Shown here piece by piece: positions 8,473 through 16,569 of a stretch of 64,000 nt of DNA. Source of the stretch: Corynebacterium minutissimum (GTDB lineage: Bacteria > Actinomycetota > Actinomycetes > Mycobacteriales > Mycobacteriaceae). The stretch spans positions 1,364,001-1,428,000 of the forward strand of contig NZ_CP069533.1 in assembly GCF_016889765.1 (NCBI RefSeq). The letters run 5' to 3'. Each line of letters opens with the position of its first letter. Within the stretch, counting starts at the first letter, position 1. A program made the position numbers and the translations under genes. The notes beneath the pieces are model-generated. The model searched no databases. It was not told the origin of the DNA and saw nothing but the letters and a program-made list of their open reading frames with translations.

Positions 8473-9079
8473 CGAGATCCTGGCGCTCCCACCTATCTTC
8501 GTTGTCCTCCAGCTTGCGCACTACACGCCCCGGTGAGCCCAGGACCAGGGACCTATCCGGCACGTCACGGGTCAGCAGCGTGCCTGCGCCTACGACGCAG
8601 TTCTTGCCCACGGTGACACCAGGCAGGACCGTGACGTTGGCGCCGAACCAGGTGTTATCACCGATGGTGATAGGTTTAGCTATTTCCCAGCCCTCCGCCC
8701 GCATCTCATGATCATTGACGGGGTGGCCCACCGTGATGAGCGAGCAATTTGGCCCCATCATGACGCGGTCTCCCAGCGTCACGGGCGCCTGGGCCAGGAT
8801 GGTCGCACCAAAGTTGATGAACACCCCTTTGCCAACCGTAACGTTGCGTCCATATTCCAGGTTAAGCGGCGTGTGGAGACCGGGAACTTCGGACTCGGGG
8901 GAGAGCAGCGCGCGCAGGATGTCGTGTGCGCGGTCGCGATCGGTGTTCTGCAGCTCGTTGAGTTCCTTGACCAACTGGAATCCGCGATGGTGCTCGGCGC
9001 TGACCTCCTCGTTGACGCCGGGCATGAACCATGTCCCGCTAGTCATGCGTTCAAAGGATCCTTCATTGGAGTGAGTCAT
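8465..9079 (-). CDS. Sugar O-acetyltransferase (maltose/galactoside acetyltransferase type, left-handed beta-helix)
   Basis: 204 aa. After an N-terminal Mac-type helical region (FMPGVNEEVSAEHHRGFQL) come hexapeptide repeats such as VTVGKGVFINFGATILAQA and ITIGDNTWFGANVTVLPGV, with the conserved catalytic HPVNDHEMR histidine and the VVGAGTLLTRDVPDRSLVLG loop. It should transfer acetyl from acetyl-CoA to a sugar hydroxyl. The ATG at 9079 has TAGGAT 7 nt upstream (leaderless). The first gene of a two-gene operon with hrpB. Confidence 0.88.
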   Translation of the reverse strand: MTHSNEGSFERMTSGTWFMPGVNEEVSAEHHRGFQLVKELNELQNTDRDRAHDILRALLSPESEVPGLHTPLNLEYGRNVTVGKGVFINFGATILAQAPVTLGDRVMMGPNCSLITVGHPVNDHEMRAEGWEIAKPITIGDNTWFGANVTVLPGVTVGKNCVVGAGTLLTRDVPDRSLVLGSPGRVVRKLEDNEDRWERQDLDV

Positions 9080-9102
9080 GGCAACAATCCTATTGTCTCG
9101 TC

Positions 9103-10188
9103 TCACTCGCGGGTGAGAACATCAAGGGCAGCGCGGTGAATGAACACCTTCCCGCGACCCTGTTGGATTTCTTCAAGAATGCCAAGTTCAACTAAGTGGG
9201 CCAACCATGTGCTCGCGGTTTGGCGTTTAACGACGCCCATCTCTACCACGTCTGAGATACGGACGTAGGGTTTGATGAGAATCAGTTCGGCCATTTCGAG
9301 AGGCTGGCCAATCACACCTGCGGCACGTATTTCGCTCGCGGTGTTCTCTTGGATGGCACGGAGTTGGGTAATCATCGAGGAGGCGTCGTCAGCCGCTGCG
9401 TGTACGCCACGAATCATGAAGAGAAGCCAGTCTTCCCATGCTCCCTCGGCCGTTACGGCGTTGAGATAGCGGTAGTAGGCGGCTTTGTTGCCGACGATAT
9501 AACCGGACAGATACAAGACTGGAAGCTCAAGGAGTTCCTCTTGAATGAGGTGGAGGACATTGAGGATTCGTCCTGTACGTCCATTGCCGTCGTAGAAGGG
9601 ATGAATCGCCTCAAACTGGTAGTGAAGGAGCGCCATTTTTACTAGCGAATCCACGTCATGACTGGAATAGATATAGTCCTCCCACGCCGCGAGGTGGCCT
9701 TCGATAATTTCTTTGCCTTCGGGAGGCGTGTAGAGCCGCTGCTGAGTTACGGGGTTACCAATGAATGTTCCCGGTAGGGAACGCACCTCGGCCTGGGTGT
9801 CCAAGAGCGTGCTACAGACAATTTTCGCTGTCTTTTCTGATAACGGACGCTGTGATAGCGAAGATAGGCCTGCATGCAACGCGGAGTTGTAGCGAAGAGC
9901 CTCCTTAGTCGCAGGAGAAGGTTCGGCATCGACGTGCCAGGCCGCACGGAACAGTTCGTCATTAGTGGTGACGATGTTTTCGATTTCAGAAGAGGCACGG
10001 GCCTCACGGAGTGGAATCGTTGAGGTAATGATTTCCGGATTGGGGATAAGTTGGCATGCTGTTCTCAGCTCAGCGAGCTTTTCCTTGGCGTCGATGATGG
10101 CCTTAAGCACAGGTACGGTTTCGACAACGTCTGCGGGAGGGAGGGGAGGAAGATCGTTGTAGGGAATATCTGGATTATAAGTTGCCAT
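9103..10188 (-). CDS. Fic-domain protein with N-terminal inhibitory motif and C-terminal winged helix
   Basis: 361 aa. The Fic_N region starts at YNDLPPLPP; the inhibitory helix motif S/T-xxx-E-N is visible as SSEIEN (residues 66-71), before the Fic core, as in class II Fic proteins; the active-site loop HPFYDGNGRTGR is at 196-207, complete for AMPylation. The C-terminus (VRISDVVEMGVVKRQTASTW) is a winged helix-turn-helix. The Fic family transfers AMP or related groups to protein hydroxyls; the target is unknown. The ATG at 10188 is chosen because TATTCT lies 6 nt upstream; in-frame ATGs further up (10218) are possible. Palindromes in its upstream region could be bound by its own HTH. Confidence 0.88.
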   Translation of the reverse strand: MATYNPDIPYNDLPPLPPADVVETVPVLKAIIDAKEKLAELRTACQLIPNPEIITSTIPLREARASSEIENIVTTNDELFRAAWHVDAEPSPATKEALRYNSALHAGLSSLSQRPLSEKTAKIVCSTLLDTQAEVRSLPGTFIGNPVTQQRLYTPPEGKEIIEGHLAAWEDYIYSSHDVDSLVKMALLHYQFEAIHPFYDGNGRTGRILNVLHLIQEELLELPVLYLSGYIVGNKAAYYRYLNAVTAEGAWEDWLLFMIRGVHAAADDASSMITQLRAIQENTASEIRAAGVIGQPLEMAELILIKPYVRISDVVEMGVVKRQTASTWLAHLVELGILEEIQQGRGKVFIHRAALDVLTRE

Positions 10189-10210
10189 GAGAAAAGAATA
10201 GACAAGTTTT

Positions 10211-10274
10211 TCGGACATGTCGATTCTTTCCGAAATTTTAAACATGTCACGGTGACGTGTCGATTGCATCGACA
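10211..10274. promoter_or_regulatory. Cluster of palindromes upstream of the Fic gene
   Basis: Between the divergent Fic and FMN-reductase genes are three perfect palindromic elements: GACATGTC (10214-10221), GTCAC-G-GTGAC (10246-10256) and TGTCGAT-TGC-ATCGACA (10258-10274). GACATGTCGAT and ATCGACAT recur as inverted halves about 55 bp apart. This looks like an operator region; the regulator is not known, but the Fic protein itself has a C-terminal winged helix. Confidence 0.5.
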
Positions 10275-10329
10275 TATCGGCGTACGCTCGGTTTAGAAGG
10301 TTGATACGTCTACAGAGAAGGTTCGTTCC

Positions 10330-10866
10330 ATGGCAAAAATCGGCATCATTCTTGGCTCTACCCGTGACGATCGCGCCGGGCTGGCCATCGCCCAATGGGT
10401 CACTGACCTGGCCCAAGGTCGCGACGTTGACTACGAGCTCATTGACCTCAAGGCTTTCGATGTACCGATTCTCACTTCATCTGTTATCCCCATGGCGGCC
10501 AATAAAAACTACGAGGACGAGAAGGTGCAGGCCTGGTCCGATGCGGTTGATGCCTGTGACGCGTATATCTTTGTCACCCCGGAGTACAACCATTCTGTGC
10601 CGGGAGCATTCAAGAACGCCGTTGATTCCTTGGGGGCCGAGTGGGTAGCCAAGCCGATTGCGTACGTAGGCTACAGCTTCAGCGGAGGAATCCGTGCGGT
10701 GGAGGCGTGGCGCCTCATCATGGCGAACTTCTCCATGACGCAGCTGCGCACCCAGCTCGATATTTCCCTCAATACCGACATGACAGATGGCACCTTCACC
10801 CCGGCCGATTTTAAGGCTGAGATTGTGACAAATATCTGCGCGGAGCTGGAAGAAGCCCTATCCTAA
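10330..10866 (+). CDS. NADPH-dependent FMN reductase family flavoprotein
   Basis: 178 aa. The flavodoxin-like fold is shown by the FMN phosphate loop GSTRDDRAG (residues 9-17) and the FMN-binding motif TPEYNHSVPGAFKNAVD (PEYN-x-S-x-PG), typical of the azoreductase/chromate-reductase group. It probably reduces FMN or quinones at the expense of NADPH in the cytoplasm. GAGAAGG at 10314-10320 is a plausible ribosome binding site 9 nt upstream. An SDR gene follows 5 nt downstream, so the two form an operon. Confidence 0.9.
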   Translation: MAKIGIILGSTRDDRAGLAIAQWVTDLAQGRDVDYELIDLKAFDVPILTSSVIPMAANKNYEDEKVQAWSDAVDACDAYIFVTPEYNHSVPGAFKNAVDSLGAEWVAKPIAYVGYSFSGGIRAVEAWRLIMANFSMTQLRTQLDISLNTDMTDGTFTPADFKAEIVTNICAELEEALS

Positions 10867-10871
10867 AGCGC

Positions 10872-11588
10872 ATGGCAGATACAGCACGCGTCGCGGTCGT
10901 TACGGGAGCATCGTCAGGAATTGGGGAGGCCTCGGCACGAGCATTGGCTGCCGACGGCTGGCATGTCGTCGTCGGCGCACGCCGCATCGAGCGCCTAGAG
11001 GCCCTGGCCAAGGACATCGGTGGCGAGGCTTATGTGCTGGACGTGACCTCGGACGAGTCCGTCGCGGAATTCGCCTCCCACCTTGACCGTGTAGACCTGT
11101 TGGTCAACAACGCCGGCGGCGCGAAGGGCCTGGAACCGCTGGTGGAGACCACCGTGGAAGACTGGCAGTGGATGTACGAGGTCAACGTGTTGGGGACCGT
11201 GCGCATGATCCAGGCACTCCTGCCCAAGCTTCAATCCGCGCCTGAGAACTCCGGACTCATCATCAACATGGGTTCCGTGGCCGGCTGGAATGTCTACGAA
11301 GGCGGGTCCGGATATAACGCCGCGAAACACGGCGTGCGCGTGATTTCCCGTGCGCTGCGCATCGAGGAACATGGCGTGCGCGTCACCGAGCTCGACCCAG
11401 GCCGCGTAGCCACGGAGGAGTTCTCCCTCAACCGTTTCCGCGGTGACCAAGAGCGCGCTGATGCCGTGTACGACGGCGAACTCAACCTCAGCGCGGAGGA
11501 TATCGCCGAGGCCGTGCGCTGGGTGGCGTCCCTGCCGGAACATGTCAACATTGACACCATGACGATTAAGCCGCGCACACAAAGCTAA
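10872..11588 (+). CDS. Short-chain dehydrogenase/reductase (YdfG-like)
   Basis: 238 aa classical SDR. The cofactor motif TGASSGIGEA is at residues 12-21, GARR after beta-2 favours NADPH, NNAGG follows, and the catalytic Ser-Tyr-x-x-x-Lys is visible as GSVAGW then YNAAK. The sequence around LDPGRVATEEFSLNRF resembles the YdfG group acting on 3-hydroxy acids and serine derivatives, but the substrate is not certain. It lies 5 nt downstream of the FMN reductase gene. Confidence 0.88.
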   Translation: MADTARVAVVTGASSGIGEASARALAADGWHVVVGARRIERLEALAKDIGGEAYVLDVTSDESVAEFASHLDRVDLLVNNAGGAKGLEPLVETTVEDWQWMYEVNVLGTVRMIQALLPKLQSAPENSGLIINMGSVAGWNVYEGGSGYNAAKHGVRVISRALRIEEHGVRVTELDPGRVATEEFSLNRFRGDQERADAVYDGELNLSAEDIAEAVRWVASLPEHVNIDTMTIKPRTQS

Positions 11589-11620
11589 AGTACCTGTTTC
11601 GCTGCAGGTGAGACGCCTCT

Positions 11621-11626
11621 TATAGT
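11621..11626 (+). promoter_or_regulatory. -10 element of the LysE-family gene
   Basis: TATAGT at 11621-11626, with an expected start of transcription near 11633. The resulting leader of about 36 nt carries the G-rich GGGGGTG sequence in front of the ATG at 11669. The -35 region is not recognisable. Confidence 0.45.
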
Positions 11627-11668
11627 GGTATGCGTTAGTAGCAATGCATGTGATTTTGGGGGTGTTAG

Positions 11669-12343
11669 ATGGCACTGGGTGCCCTTGCGGCCTTGATGGG
11701 AGTGTGGTTCGCGGCGATGGCCTCGCCGGGACCGGATGTGGTGCAGATTATTCGGCTGGGCGCACGGTCCACGCGCGCGGCAGTGTGGGCAGCCATCGGC
11801 AGTACCACGGGCTTGGTGGTGTGGACGGTGGCCTCGCTGGCGGGATTGACCGCGCTGATTTCGGCGCATCCTGTCATCCTCGTAGCACTGCAGGTTGCTG
11901 GTGGTGGCTATTTGCTGTGGATGGCTTTTTCTGCCATTAGCGGTGGCATTAAGGAGCGTCGGGCGCCCGCGACCGTGGTGGGCACCGACAAGAGCGCTCC
12001 ACAGCCGCGCGGGTTTACCCCGGACGGGATCATCAAACTCGGAACCGCGTACCGCATGGGCCTGGTCAGTGATCTCTCTAACCCCAAGGTGGTCATTTTC
12101 TTCGGCGCTATCTTTGCCAATTTTATTGACCCAGGCATGGGAATTGGCGCCAACGCCCTTGTGGGCTCCGTGCTTATTGTTGAAAGCCTCATGATTTTTG
12201 TCGGCGTCGCGCTGTGCACTCGTGCGGTGTCGAAGTGGATGTCGAAGAACTCAGCCAATGTCGACATCTTCAGTGGCGTGGTGTTCGCCCTACTTGGTGT
12301 GATCATTTTGGCAGAGGGCATTCGCGGGGTCCTTGCTCTTTAA
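11669..12343 (+). CDS. LysE/RhtB-family amino-acid exporter
   Basis: 224 aa with about six membrane helices. The N-terminal ASPGPDVVQIIRLGAR is the LysE/RhtB signature (SPGP), and NPKVVIFFGAIFANFIDPG is the second conserved stretch. It should export an amino acid or homoserine-lactone-like compound by proton exchange; the substrate is not predictable. A G-rich Shine-Dalgarno (GGGGGTG) precedes the ATG. No LysG-type regulator lies next to it. Confidence 0.88.
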   Translation: MALGALAALMGVWFAAMASPGPDVVQIIRLGARSTRAAVWAAIGSTTGLVVWTVASLAGLTALISAHPVILVALQVAGGGYLLWMAFSAISGGIKERRAPATVVGTDKSAPQPRGFTPDGIIKLGTAYRMGLVSDLSNPKVVIFFGAIFANFIDPGMGIGANALVGSVLIVESLMIFVGVALCTRAVSKWMSKNSANVDIFSGVVFALLGVIILAEGIRGVLAL

Positions 12344-12373
12344 CCACGGTGGCGGCTAGGTATGCTGGTCAGC

Positions 12374-12658
12374 ATGCTAGACGTCTCAATTAGGGGAGAA
12401 TCCATCAAGCTCGGCCAGTTCCTCAAGCTGGCCTCCTTGGTCGCCACCGGCGGCGAGGCCAAAGAGCTCATCGAGCAGGGCCAGGTCACTGTCAACGGTG
12501 AGGTTGTCACGCAGCGTGGGGCCACGCTAGCGCTTGGCGACGTCATCTGCGTCACCGACACCTGCGTCCGCGTTGCCGCCGAGGACGAGGACGATGATTA
12601 CTTTGATGAAGCCACCGCCGATGATGATTTCGACCCGGAGAAGTGGAGGAATCTCTAA
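12374..12658 (+). CDS. S4-domain RNA-binding protein (YbcJ/YaaA-like)
   Basis: 94 aa. The S4 fold is recognisable from IKLGQFLKLASLVATGGEAKELIEQGQVTVNGEVVTQRG, split here between residues 9 and 47. The C-terminus is a strongly acidic tail (EDEDDDYFDE, then DDDFDPE). It probably binds structured RNA or ribosomes. TATGCT lies exactly 7 nt before the ATG at 12374, so this start is preferred over the ATG at 12362. The stop codon overlaps the start of the next gene (TAATG), which indicates coupling with the VOC gene. Confidence 0.85.
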   Translation: MLDVSIRGESIKLGQFLKLASLVATGGEAKELIEQGQVTVNGEVVTQRGATLALGDVICVTDTCVRVAAEDEDDDYFDEATADDDFDPEKWRNL

Positions 12659-13362
12659 TGCCGGCTTTTGAAGCGGAAGTAGGCATGCCCTACGGGATTA
12701 CCTTGGCCAGCTCTGATGTGAAGGCGTCGGAGAAGTTTTACTCCGCGGTGTTGGGCTGGGAATTTGAGGATGGCATTGCCCGCCTCCAAGGCCTGCCCGT
12801 CGCAGAGATAGTCCCGGGCCAAGACACCTGGGCCACCTACTTCCTCTCCCGTGATCTGGAAGCTGATTGCGCCCGAGTGGAGCAGCTCGGTGGAAAGATC
12901 TTGGCCTTGGGAGAGCCCTTGGCTCTCGTCCTCGATAACACCGGCGCCGTGTTCGGGCTGGTGCAGCCGGAACTGGACCGCTTCGTGGCCGGCGGCGAGC
13001 CGGGTACCCCAGTGTGGCATGAGCTGGCCGTTTCCGAGAACTTCCGCTCCGCCCTGGACTTCTATGGCGAACTTTTTGACTGGGAGATTCGCGGCGATGA
13101 GGAGTACGCCCTCGCGGAGGAGGAAGGCGCTGCCTTTGCCGGCTTCTGGAAGGCCGAAGGCCTGCCCAGCTTCTGGCAGACCTACCTGGGCGTGCGGGAT
13201 GTCGACCGGGCGGCCAGGGCCGCCCTTGATAATGGTGGCGAGGTGATTCGTGAGCCCTATGAGTCTCCCTTCGGCCGCCTGTGCCTCATTGCCGATTCAA
13301 CCGGTGCGACCCTGACCCTGTGCGAAGTCGAGGACGCCCCCGACGAGCCCATCGAGCTCTAA
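12658..13362 (+). CDS. VOC-superfamily protein with two glyoxalase-like domains
   Basis: 234 aa. There are two tandem VOC repeats: residues ~6-112 (SSDVKASEKFYSAVLGWEF) and ~120-230 (SENFRSALDFYGELFDWEI, ending AFAGFWKAEGLPSFWQTYLG). This architecture is common in actinobacterial proteins annotated as glyoxalase/bleomycin resistance or hydroxylase-like. The metal ligands and substrate are not assigned. It starts inside the TAATG junction with the S4 gene. Confidence 0.8.
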   Translation: MPAFEAEVGMPYGITLASSDVKASEKFYSAVLGWEFEDGIARLQGLPVAEIVPGQDTWATYFLSRDLEADCARVEQLGGKILALGEPLALVLDNTGAVFGLVQPELDRFVAGGEPGTPVWHELAVSENFRSALDFYGELFDWEIRGDEEYALAEEEGAAFAGFWKAEGLPSFWQTYLGVRDVDRAARAALDNGGEVIREPYESPFGRLCLIADSTGATLTLCEVEDAPDEPIEL

Positions 13363-13381
13363 CCGGAGAGCACACGTCACC

Positions 13382-13690
13382 ATGACGACACCTGGGCGTA
13401 TCGAGGACGTGCGGGCCGTCGTGTGCCGAATTCCGCCCGGTAACGTGTCCACCTACGGTGAGATTGCCAAGGTGGTCGGCGTGGGCGCGCGGTACGTGGG
13501 CTGGGTGATGTCGAAGGGCGCAGACCTGCCCTGGTGGCGCGTGGTCAACAGTACGGGCCGCGCCCACACCTCTGCCGCCCACGACCACTGGGATGCGGAA
13601 AGGATTCCGCACAACGGTGACCGCGTGCTCCTTGCGGAGTGTGGGTTGGATGCGGAGGATCTGAGGGGCGTCGGCAAGCACGCCCCATAA
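13382..13690 (+). CDS. MGMT-family alkyltransferase-like protein (ATL)
   Basis: 102 aa, a single DNA-binding domain without the N-terminal Ada/Ogt part. GNVSTYGEIAKVVG and GWVMSKG match the O6-alkylguanine transferase fold. The active-site P-C-H-R of true transferases is replaced by P-W-W-R (residues 50-53), so it cannot accept an alkyl group. ATL proteins bind O6-alkylguanine lesions and hand them to nucleotide excision repair. Most ATLs keep the His (PWHR); here it is also Trp. Confidence 0.88.
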   Translation: MTTPGRIEDVRAVVCRIPPGNVSTYGEIAKVVGVGARYVGWVMSKGADLPWWRVVNSTGRAHTSAAHDHWDAERIPHNGDRVLLAECGLDAEDLRGVGKHAP

Positions 13691-13705
13691 AAGAAAGGAC
13701 ACGTG

Positions 13706-14056
13706 ATGCGCGCCTGGTTGTTTCTTGGCATCGCCATCCTCAGCGAGGTCATCGCCACGCTCTGCCTCAAGGTCGCGCTAGCGCACCCAGCGGTATACGT
13801 CGTGGTAGTGCTGGGATACGTTGCAGCCTTTTCCTCGCTGCACCAGGTGCTGCGCTGCGGCATGCACGTGGGCGCGGCCTACGGAATCTGGGGTGCTACG
13901 GGCGTGGTCCTTACTGCGGGATTGTCCGCGCTTTTCTTCGGCGAGCAGCTCACACCCCTCATGCTGGTGGGCATGGGCTGCATCATCGCTGGCGTGGCCT
14001 GCGTGGAGATGGGCGGCCGTGAGCCGAAGCCCGAGCTCGTGGAGGTTCAGCCGTGA
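13706..14056 (+). CDS. Small multidrug resistance (SMR) family transporter, subunit 1
   Basis: 116 aa, four membrane helices. The conserved membrane glutamate is in AILSEVIATLCLKVA (TM1), followed by YGIWGATGVVLTAGLSALFFGE (TM3-loop) and GMGCIIAGVACVEMG. AAGAAAGGA precedes the ATG; a GTG one codon earlier is possible. It overlaps the next SMR gene by 4 nt (GTGA), the arrangement of heteromeric SMR pairs such as YkkCD or EbrAB. The tail after the last helix (GREPKPELVEVQP) is short and soluble. Confidence 0.88.
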   Translation: MRAWLFLGIAILSEVIATLCLKVALAHPAVYVVVVLGYVAAFSSLHQVLRCGMHVGAAYGIWGATGVVLTAGLSALFFGEQLTPLMLVGMGCIIAGVACVEMGGREPKPELVEVQP

Positions 14057-14361
14057 CCTGGCTAGCTCTTGCTATCCTCATTGAAGTGGCGGGCACGTTG
14101 GGCCTGCGCATGCTGGCTGTGCACGGCCAGAAGGCGTGGATTGTGTGGGTCGTGGTGGCCTACGTGTCCTCGTATGTATTTCTCTCCCTGGCTTTGCGCG
14201 ACGGTATGCCACTAGGCGTGGCGTATGGAATCTGGACTGCCTGCGGTGTCGCACTCACCGCACTGGCCTCCTTTGCGCTCTTCCGTGAACCGTTTACGTG
14301 GCTCAAAGGACTCGGCGTGGCGCTCATCATCGGGGGAGTACTCCTCGTTGACATGGGATAA
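14053..14361 (+). CDS. Small multidrug resistance (SMR) family transporter, subunit 2
   Basis: 102 aa, four membrane helices, GTG start inside the GTGA overlap with the first SMR gene. The conserved glutamate is in LAILIEVAGTLGLRML, and VAYGIWTACGVALTALASFALF is the family motif. The pair probably forms a hetero-oligomeric proton-coupled exporter of cationic compounds or guanidinium-type solutes. Confidence 0.88.
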   Translation: MTWLALAILIEVAGTLGLRMLAVHGQKAWIVWVVVAYVSSYVFLSLALRDGMPLGVAYGIWTACGVALTALASFALFREPFTWLKGLGVALIIGGVLLVDMG

Positions 14362-14390
14362 ACCTCACAATGAGGTCTAGACTCAGCATC

Positions 14391-15173
14391 GTGCTGACAA
14401 AAACTGGAGCCCTTGCGCTTACCCTCACCGCCACTTTTGCCGCGGCGCCGGCTGCCCAGGCACTCACCTTTGACCCAGGAAAAGTCCCGCCGCGCACGCA
14501 AATGACCGTCCGCTATGCCGACGGCAACGTGGCGTCCACGCCTAATAGCCACGAGTCCCGTCCCGCTGTGTCCCTAGTCAAGCTGTACCTGGGCATGTGG
14601 GTGCTGAAATACGGTGCACCGGAGGACAAAGCCCGCGTGGAGAATATGATCCGTTTCTCTGAGGACGGCACCGCAAGCGACCTAGAGCGCACATACCCCC
14701 AGGCTATCCCTGGCATTATTAGCGAATATCAGCTGGGGGAGACCCATCACAATGGATATTGGGGCCAGACTACGACGTCGACGGAGGACCTCGCCCGGTT
14801 CCTCGGCGCCATCTCTACGGACCCGGTTGCTGCTCCCATCATGAAGGGCATGTCCACGGCAGCACCCGCTGCATCAGATGGCTACCGCCAAGACTTTGGC
14901 ACCGCGCAGATTCCCGGCATTCTAGGGACGAAGTTTGGGTGGTCAGATGACCGCCAGGTACATGCCACCGCATCCTTTGGTCCGGGTTACACCGTGGCGG
15001 CTAATACCTATGGCTCGCCGGGCGATCTCACTGCGGATGTGCTTGGGGCAGTCGACGTCCCCGCACCGCCGGCCGTACCTGCGCCGCCCGCCCCGCCGAC
15101 ACCGCAGGACCTGCGCGATCGCGCCTGCGAGGAGCTCAAACGCCGTGTACCGGGATCCTCCCACGTGTGCTAA
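14391..15173 (+). CDS. Secreted serine-hydrolase-like protein (SxxK)
   Basis: 260 aa from the GTG at 14391, chosen because TAGACT (14378-14383) lies 7 nt upstream; ATG 14370 would add seven residues. The signal peptide LTKTGALALTLTATFAAAPAAQA ends in an AQA cleavage site. SLVK could be the SxxK motif of beta-lactamase/penicillin-binding-type hydrolases, and ILGTKFGWSDDR could hold the K-T/S-G counterpart. The C-terminal part is Pro/Ala-rich (PAPPAVPAPPAPPTP) and ends in Cys. It fits corynebacterial exported proteins that act in or on the cell wall; activity is not proven. Confidence 0.7.
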   Translation: MLTKTGALALTLTATFAAAPAAQALTFDPGKVPPRTQMTVRYADGNVASTPNSHESRPAVSLVKLYLGMWVLKYGAPEDKARVENMIRFSEDGTASDLERTYPQAIPGIISEYQLGETHHNGYWGQTTTSTEDLARFLGAISTDPVAAPIMKGMSTAAPAASDGYRQDFGTAQIPGILGTKFGWSDDRQVHATASFGPGYTVAANTYGSPGDLTADVLGAVDVPAPPAVPAPPAPPTPQDLRDRACEELKRRVPGSSHVC

Positions 15174-15184
15174 TCACAAGAGAC

Positions 15185-16036
15185 TCACCTATGCCCGCGC
15201 AGGCTCGCTGCGCCAGGCGAGTGTGAATACGTGTCATCGTTCTTGGCCAGGCGGTGGGCGCGGATGCCCAGGTAGATGACCGTCGGGTACATGATGAGCG
15301 CCACGAAGACATACTGAGTGACGAGCTGCCACGTTTCCTCCCACATGTAGTTCCACGCAAAGTGGAGGCAGAAGGAGAAAAACAGCGCGCCCACGCCGAT
15401 GCCGAGGCGCCACCACCAGGGCTTATGTGCGGCGTAGATGGCCCAGCCAATGCCAAAACCGGCAATGGCCGTGAAGCACATGTGCAGGCACGGCCCGGCC
15501 ACGAGCCGCAGGCCCCACATCTGGAACATGCCAATCCAGTCTGAGGAGTGGTGCATCAGTGCCCCCATGGCGGAGTACAGGCAGTTTTCTAGGACCTCGA
15601 AGCCCCAGCCGACGAGCGCGCCGACGATGAAGCCGTGCCAGGGCCGGTTGAGCTGACGGAAGCTGAGGAGGACGAAAACCACGCCGAGGGCCTTAGCAAA
15701 TTCCTCCGGGTAAGCACCACCCCAGGACATCATGGATTCCTCCCAGCCTAGGCCCACGGAGAGGTCGGTCAGTGGGGTCGCTGACAGCAGCGCTAAGGTC
15801 ACGGCAGCACCAGCGCCCCAGAGCACGCTTGCCGACGCCCACCCTTTCCCCGGCCGTGCCCACATCGGACTGCGACTCCACAGGAACAGGCCTAGCGCCA
15901 AGAAGGCGAAGCCGATGATGAGACTTACGAGGCCCGGCAGCGGAGCCACGAAGAAAATGCCGAGCAGGTTAAACAGGGAAATAGGTAGGCACAGACCAAT
16001 GATGATCCACAGGGTGATTCGGAAAATCTTGCTCAT
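15185..16036 (-). CDS. PrsW-family intramembrane metalloprotease
   Basis: 283 aa with about eight membrane helices. The glutamate pair YPEEFAK, then GFEVLENCLY, and two later histidine motifs (LHMCFTAIAGFG and LHFAWNY) match the active-site elements of the PrsW/M82 family, relatives of CAAX proteases that cleave membrane proteins such as anti-sigma factors. The substrate is unknown, but the upstream cotranscribed gene encodes a single-pass protein with an extracytoplasmic domain, which could be a partner. The two genes overlap by 4 nt (ATGA). Confidence 0.85.
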   Translation of the reverse strand: MSKIFRITLWIIIGLCLPISLFNLLGIFFVAPLPGLVSLIIGFAFLALGLFLWSRSPMWARPGKGWASASVLWGAGAAVTLALLSATPLTDLSVGLGWEESMMSWGGAYPEEFAKALGVVFVLLSFRQLNRPWHGFIVGALVGWGFEVLENCLYSAMGALMHHSSDWIGMFQMWGLRLVAGPCLHMCFTAIAGFGIGWAIYAAHKPWWWRLGIGVGALFFSFCLHFAWNYMWEETWQLVTQYVFVALIMYPTVIYLGIRAHRLAKNDDTYSHSPGAASLRGHR

Positions 16037-16527
16037 CGGAAAGCCTCCATAAACTGCTGGGCAAGGTCGGTCGGGTCACCATCGGAGAACACGATTTGAT
16101 AATTGAGATCGCCTTTGGCCACGCTGAAGGCGAAGACCGGAATGAAGCCATCTTTTTCAAGGGTAAGAATGCCCCCGACATCTTTAACGTCCTCTTCCCG
16201 CGGCATGCCTTCGAAATTGGTTGCGCGCACTGCGCGGCGCAGAGCGAGCTCATCGTCCTCAACGCCTTCGGTGACGTAGGCCTCGACCAAGGTATCGCCG
16301 CAGTCCCAGGCCTGGTTGGCCATGGAATCATGGTTCACGCTGCATTTCAGACCGTCGATGGGCTGGCGCCAGTCAGGGTCATCGAGCACCACCTCTTCCA
16401 TCTCAGGTTCGCGCTCGGGCAAGGCCAAGCTCAGTACAGCGGGCGAACCAAGGACAAGGAGGGTTGCCCCGAGCACGGCGAAGAAAGGTCCCGTCATCTT
16501 CGCCGGCGGAAAACGATAAGAAGTCAT
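16033..16527 (-). CDS. Membrane-anchored protein of unknown function
   Basis: 164 aa. One hydrophobic helix near the N-terminus (FFAVLGATLLVLGSPAVLSLAL) is followed by a soluble acidic domain with two Cys (GLKCSVNH and WDCGD), suggesting an exported domain with a disulfide. I do not recognise a family. The ATG at 16527 has TAGTGT 7 nt upstream, so it is probably leaderless; a much longer upstream frame is not needed. It overlaps the PrsW-like gene by 4 nt. Confidence 0.75.
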   Translation of the reverse strand: MTSYRFPPAKMTGPFFAVLGATLLVLGSPAVLSLALPEREPEMEEVVLDDPDWRQPIDGLKCSVNHDSMANQAWDCGDTLVEAYVTEGVEDDELALRRAVRATNFEGMPREEDVKDVGGILTLEKDGFIPVFAFSVAKGDLNYQIVFSDGDPTDLAQQFMEAFR

Positions 16528-16569
16528 GCGCACCACACTAACGTGTGCTTCTGGCATAGAGTGGCGTGC

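Noticed and set aside
16096..16569. N-terminal extension of the M13 peptidase
   Set aside because: It runs through the divergent membrane-anchored gene, and a TAGAGT -10 lies 7 nt before the ATG at 16570.
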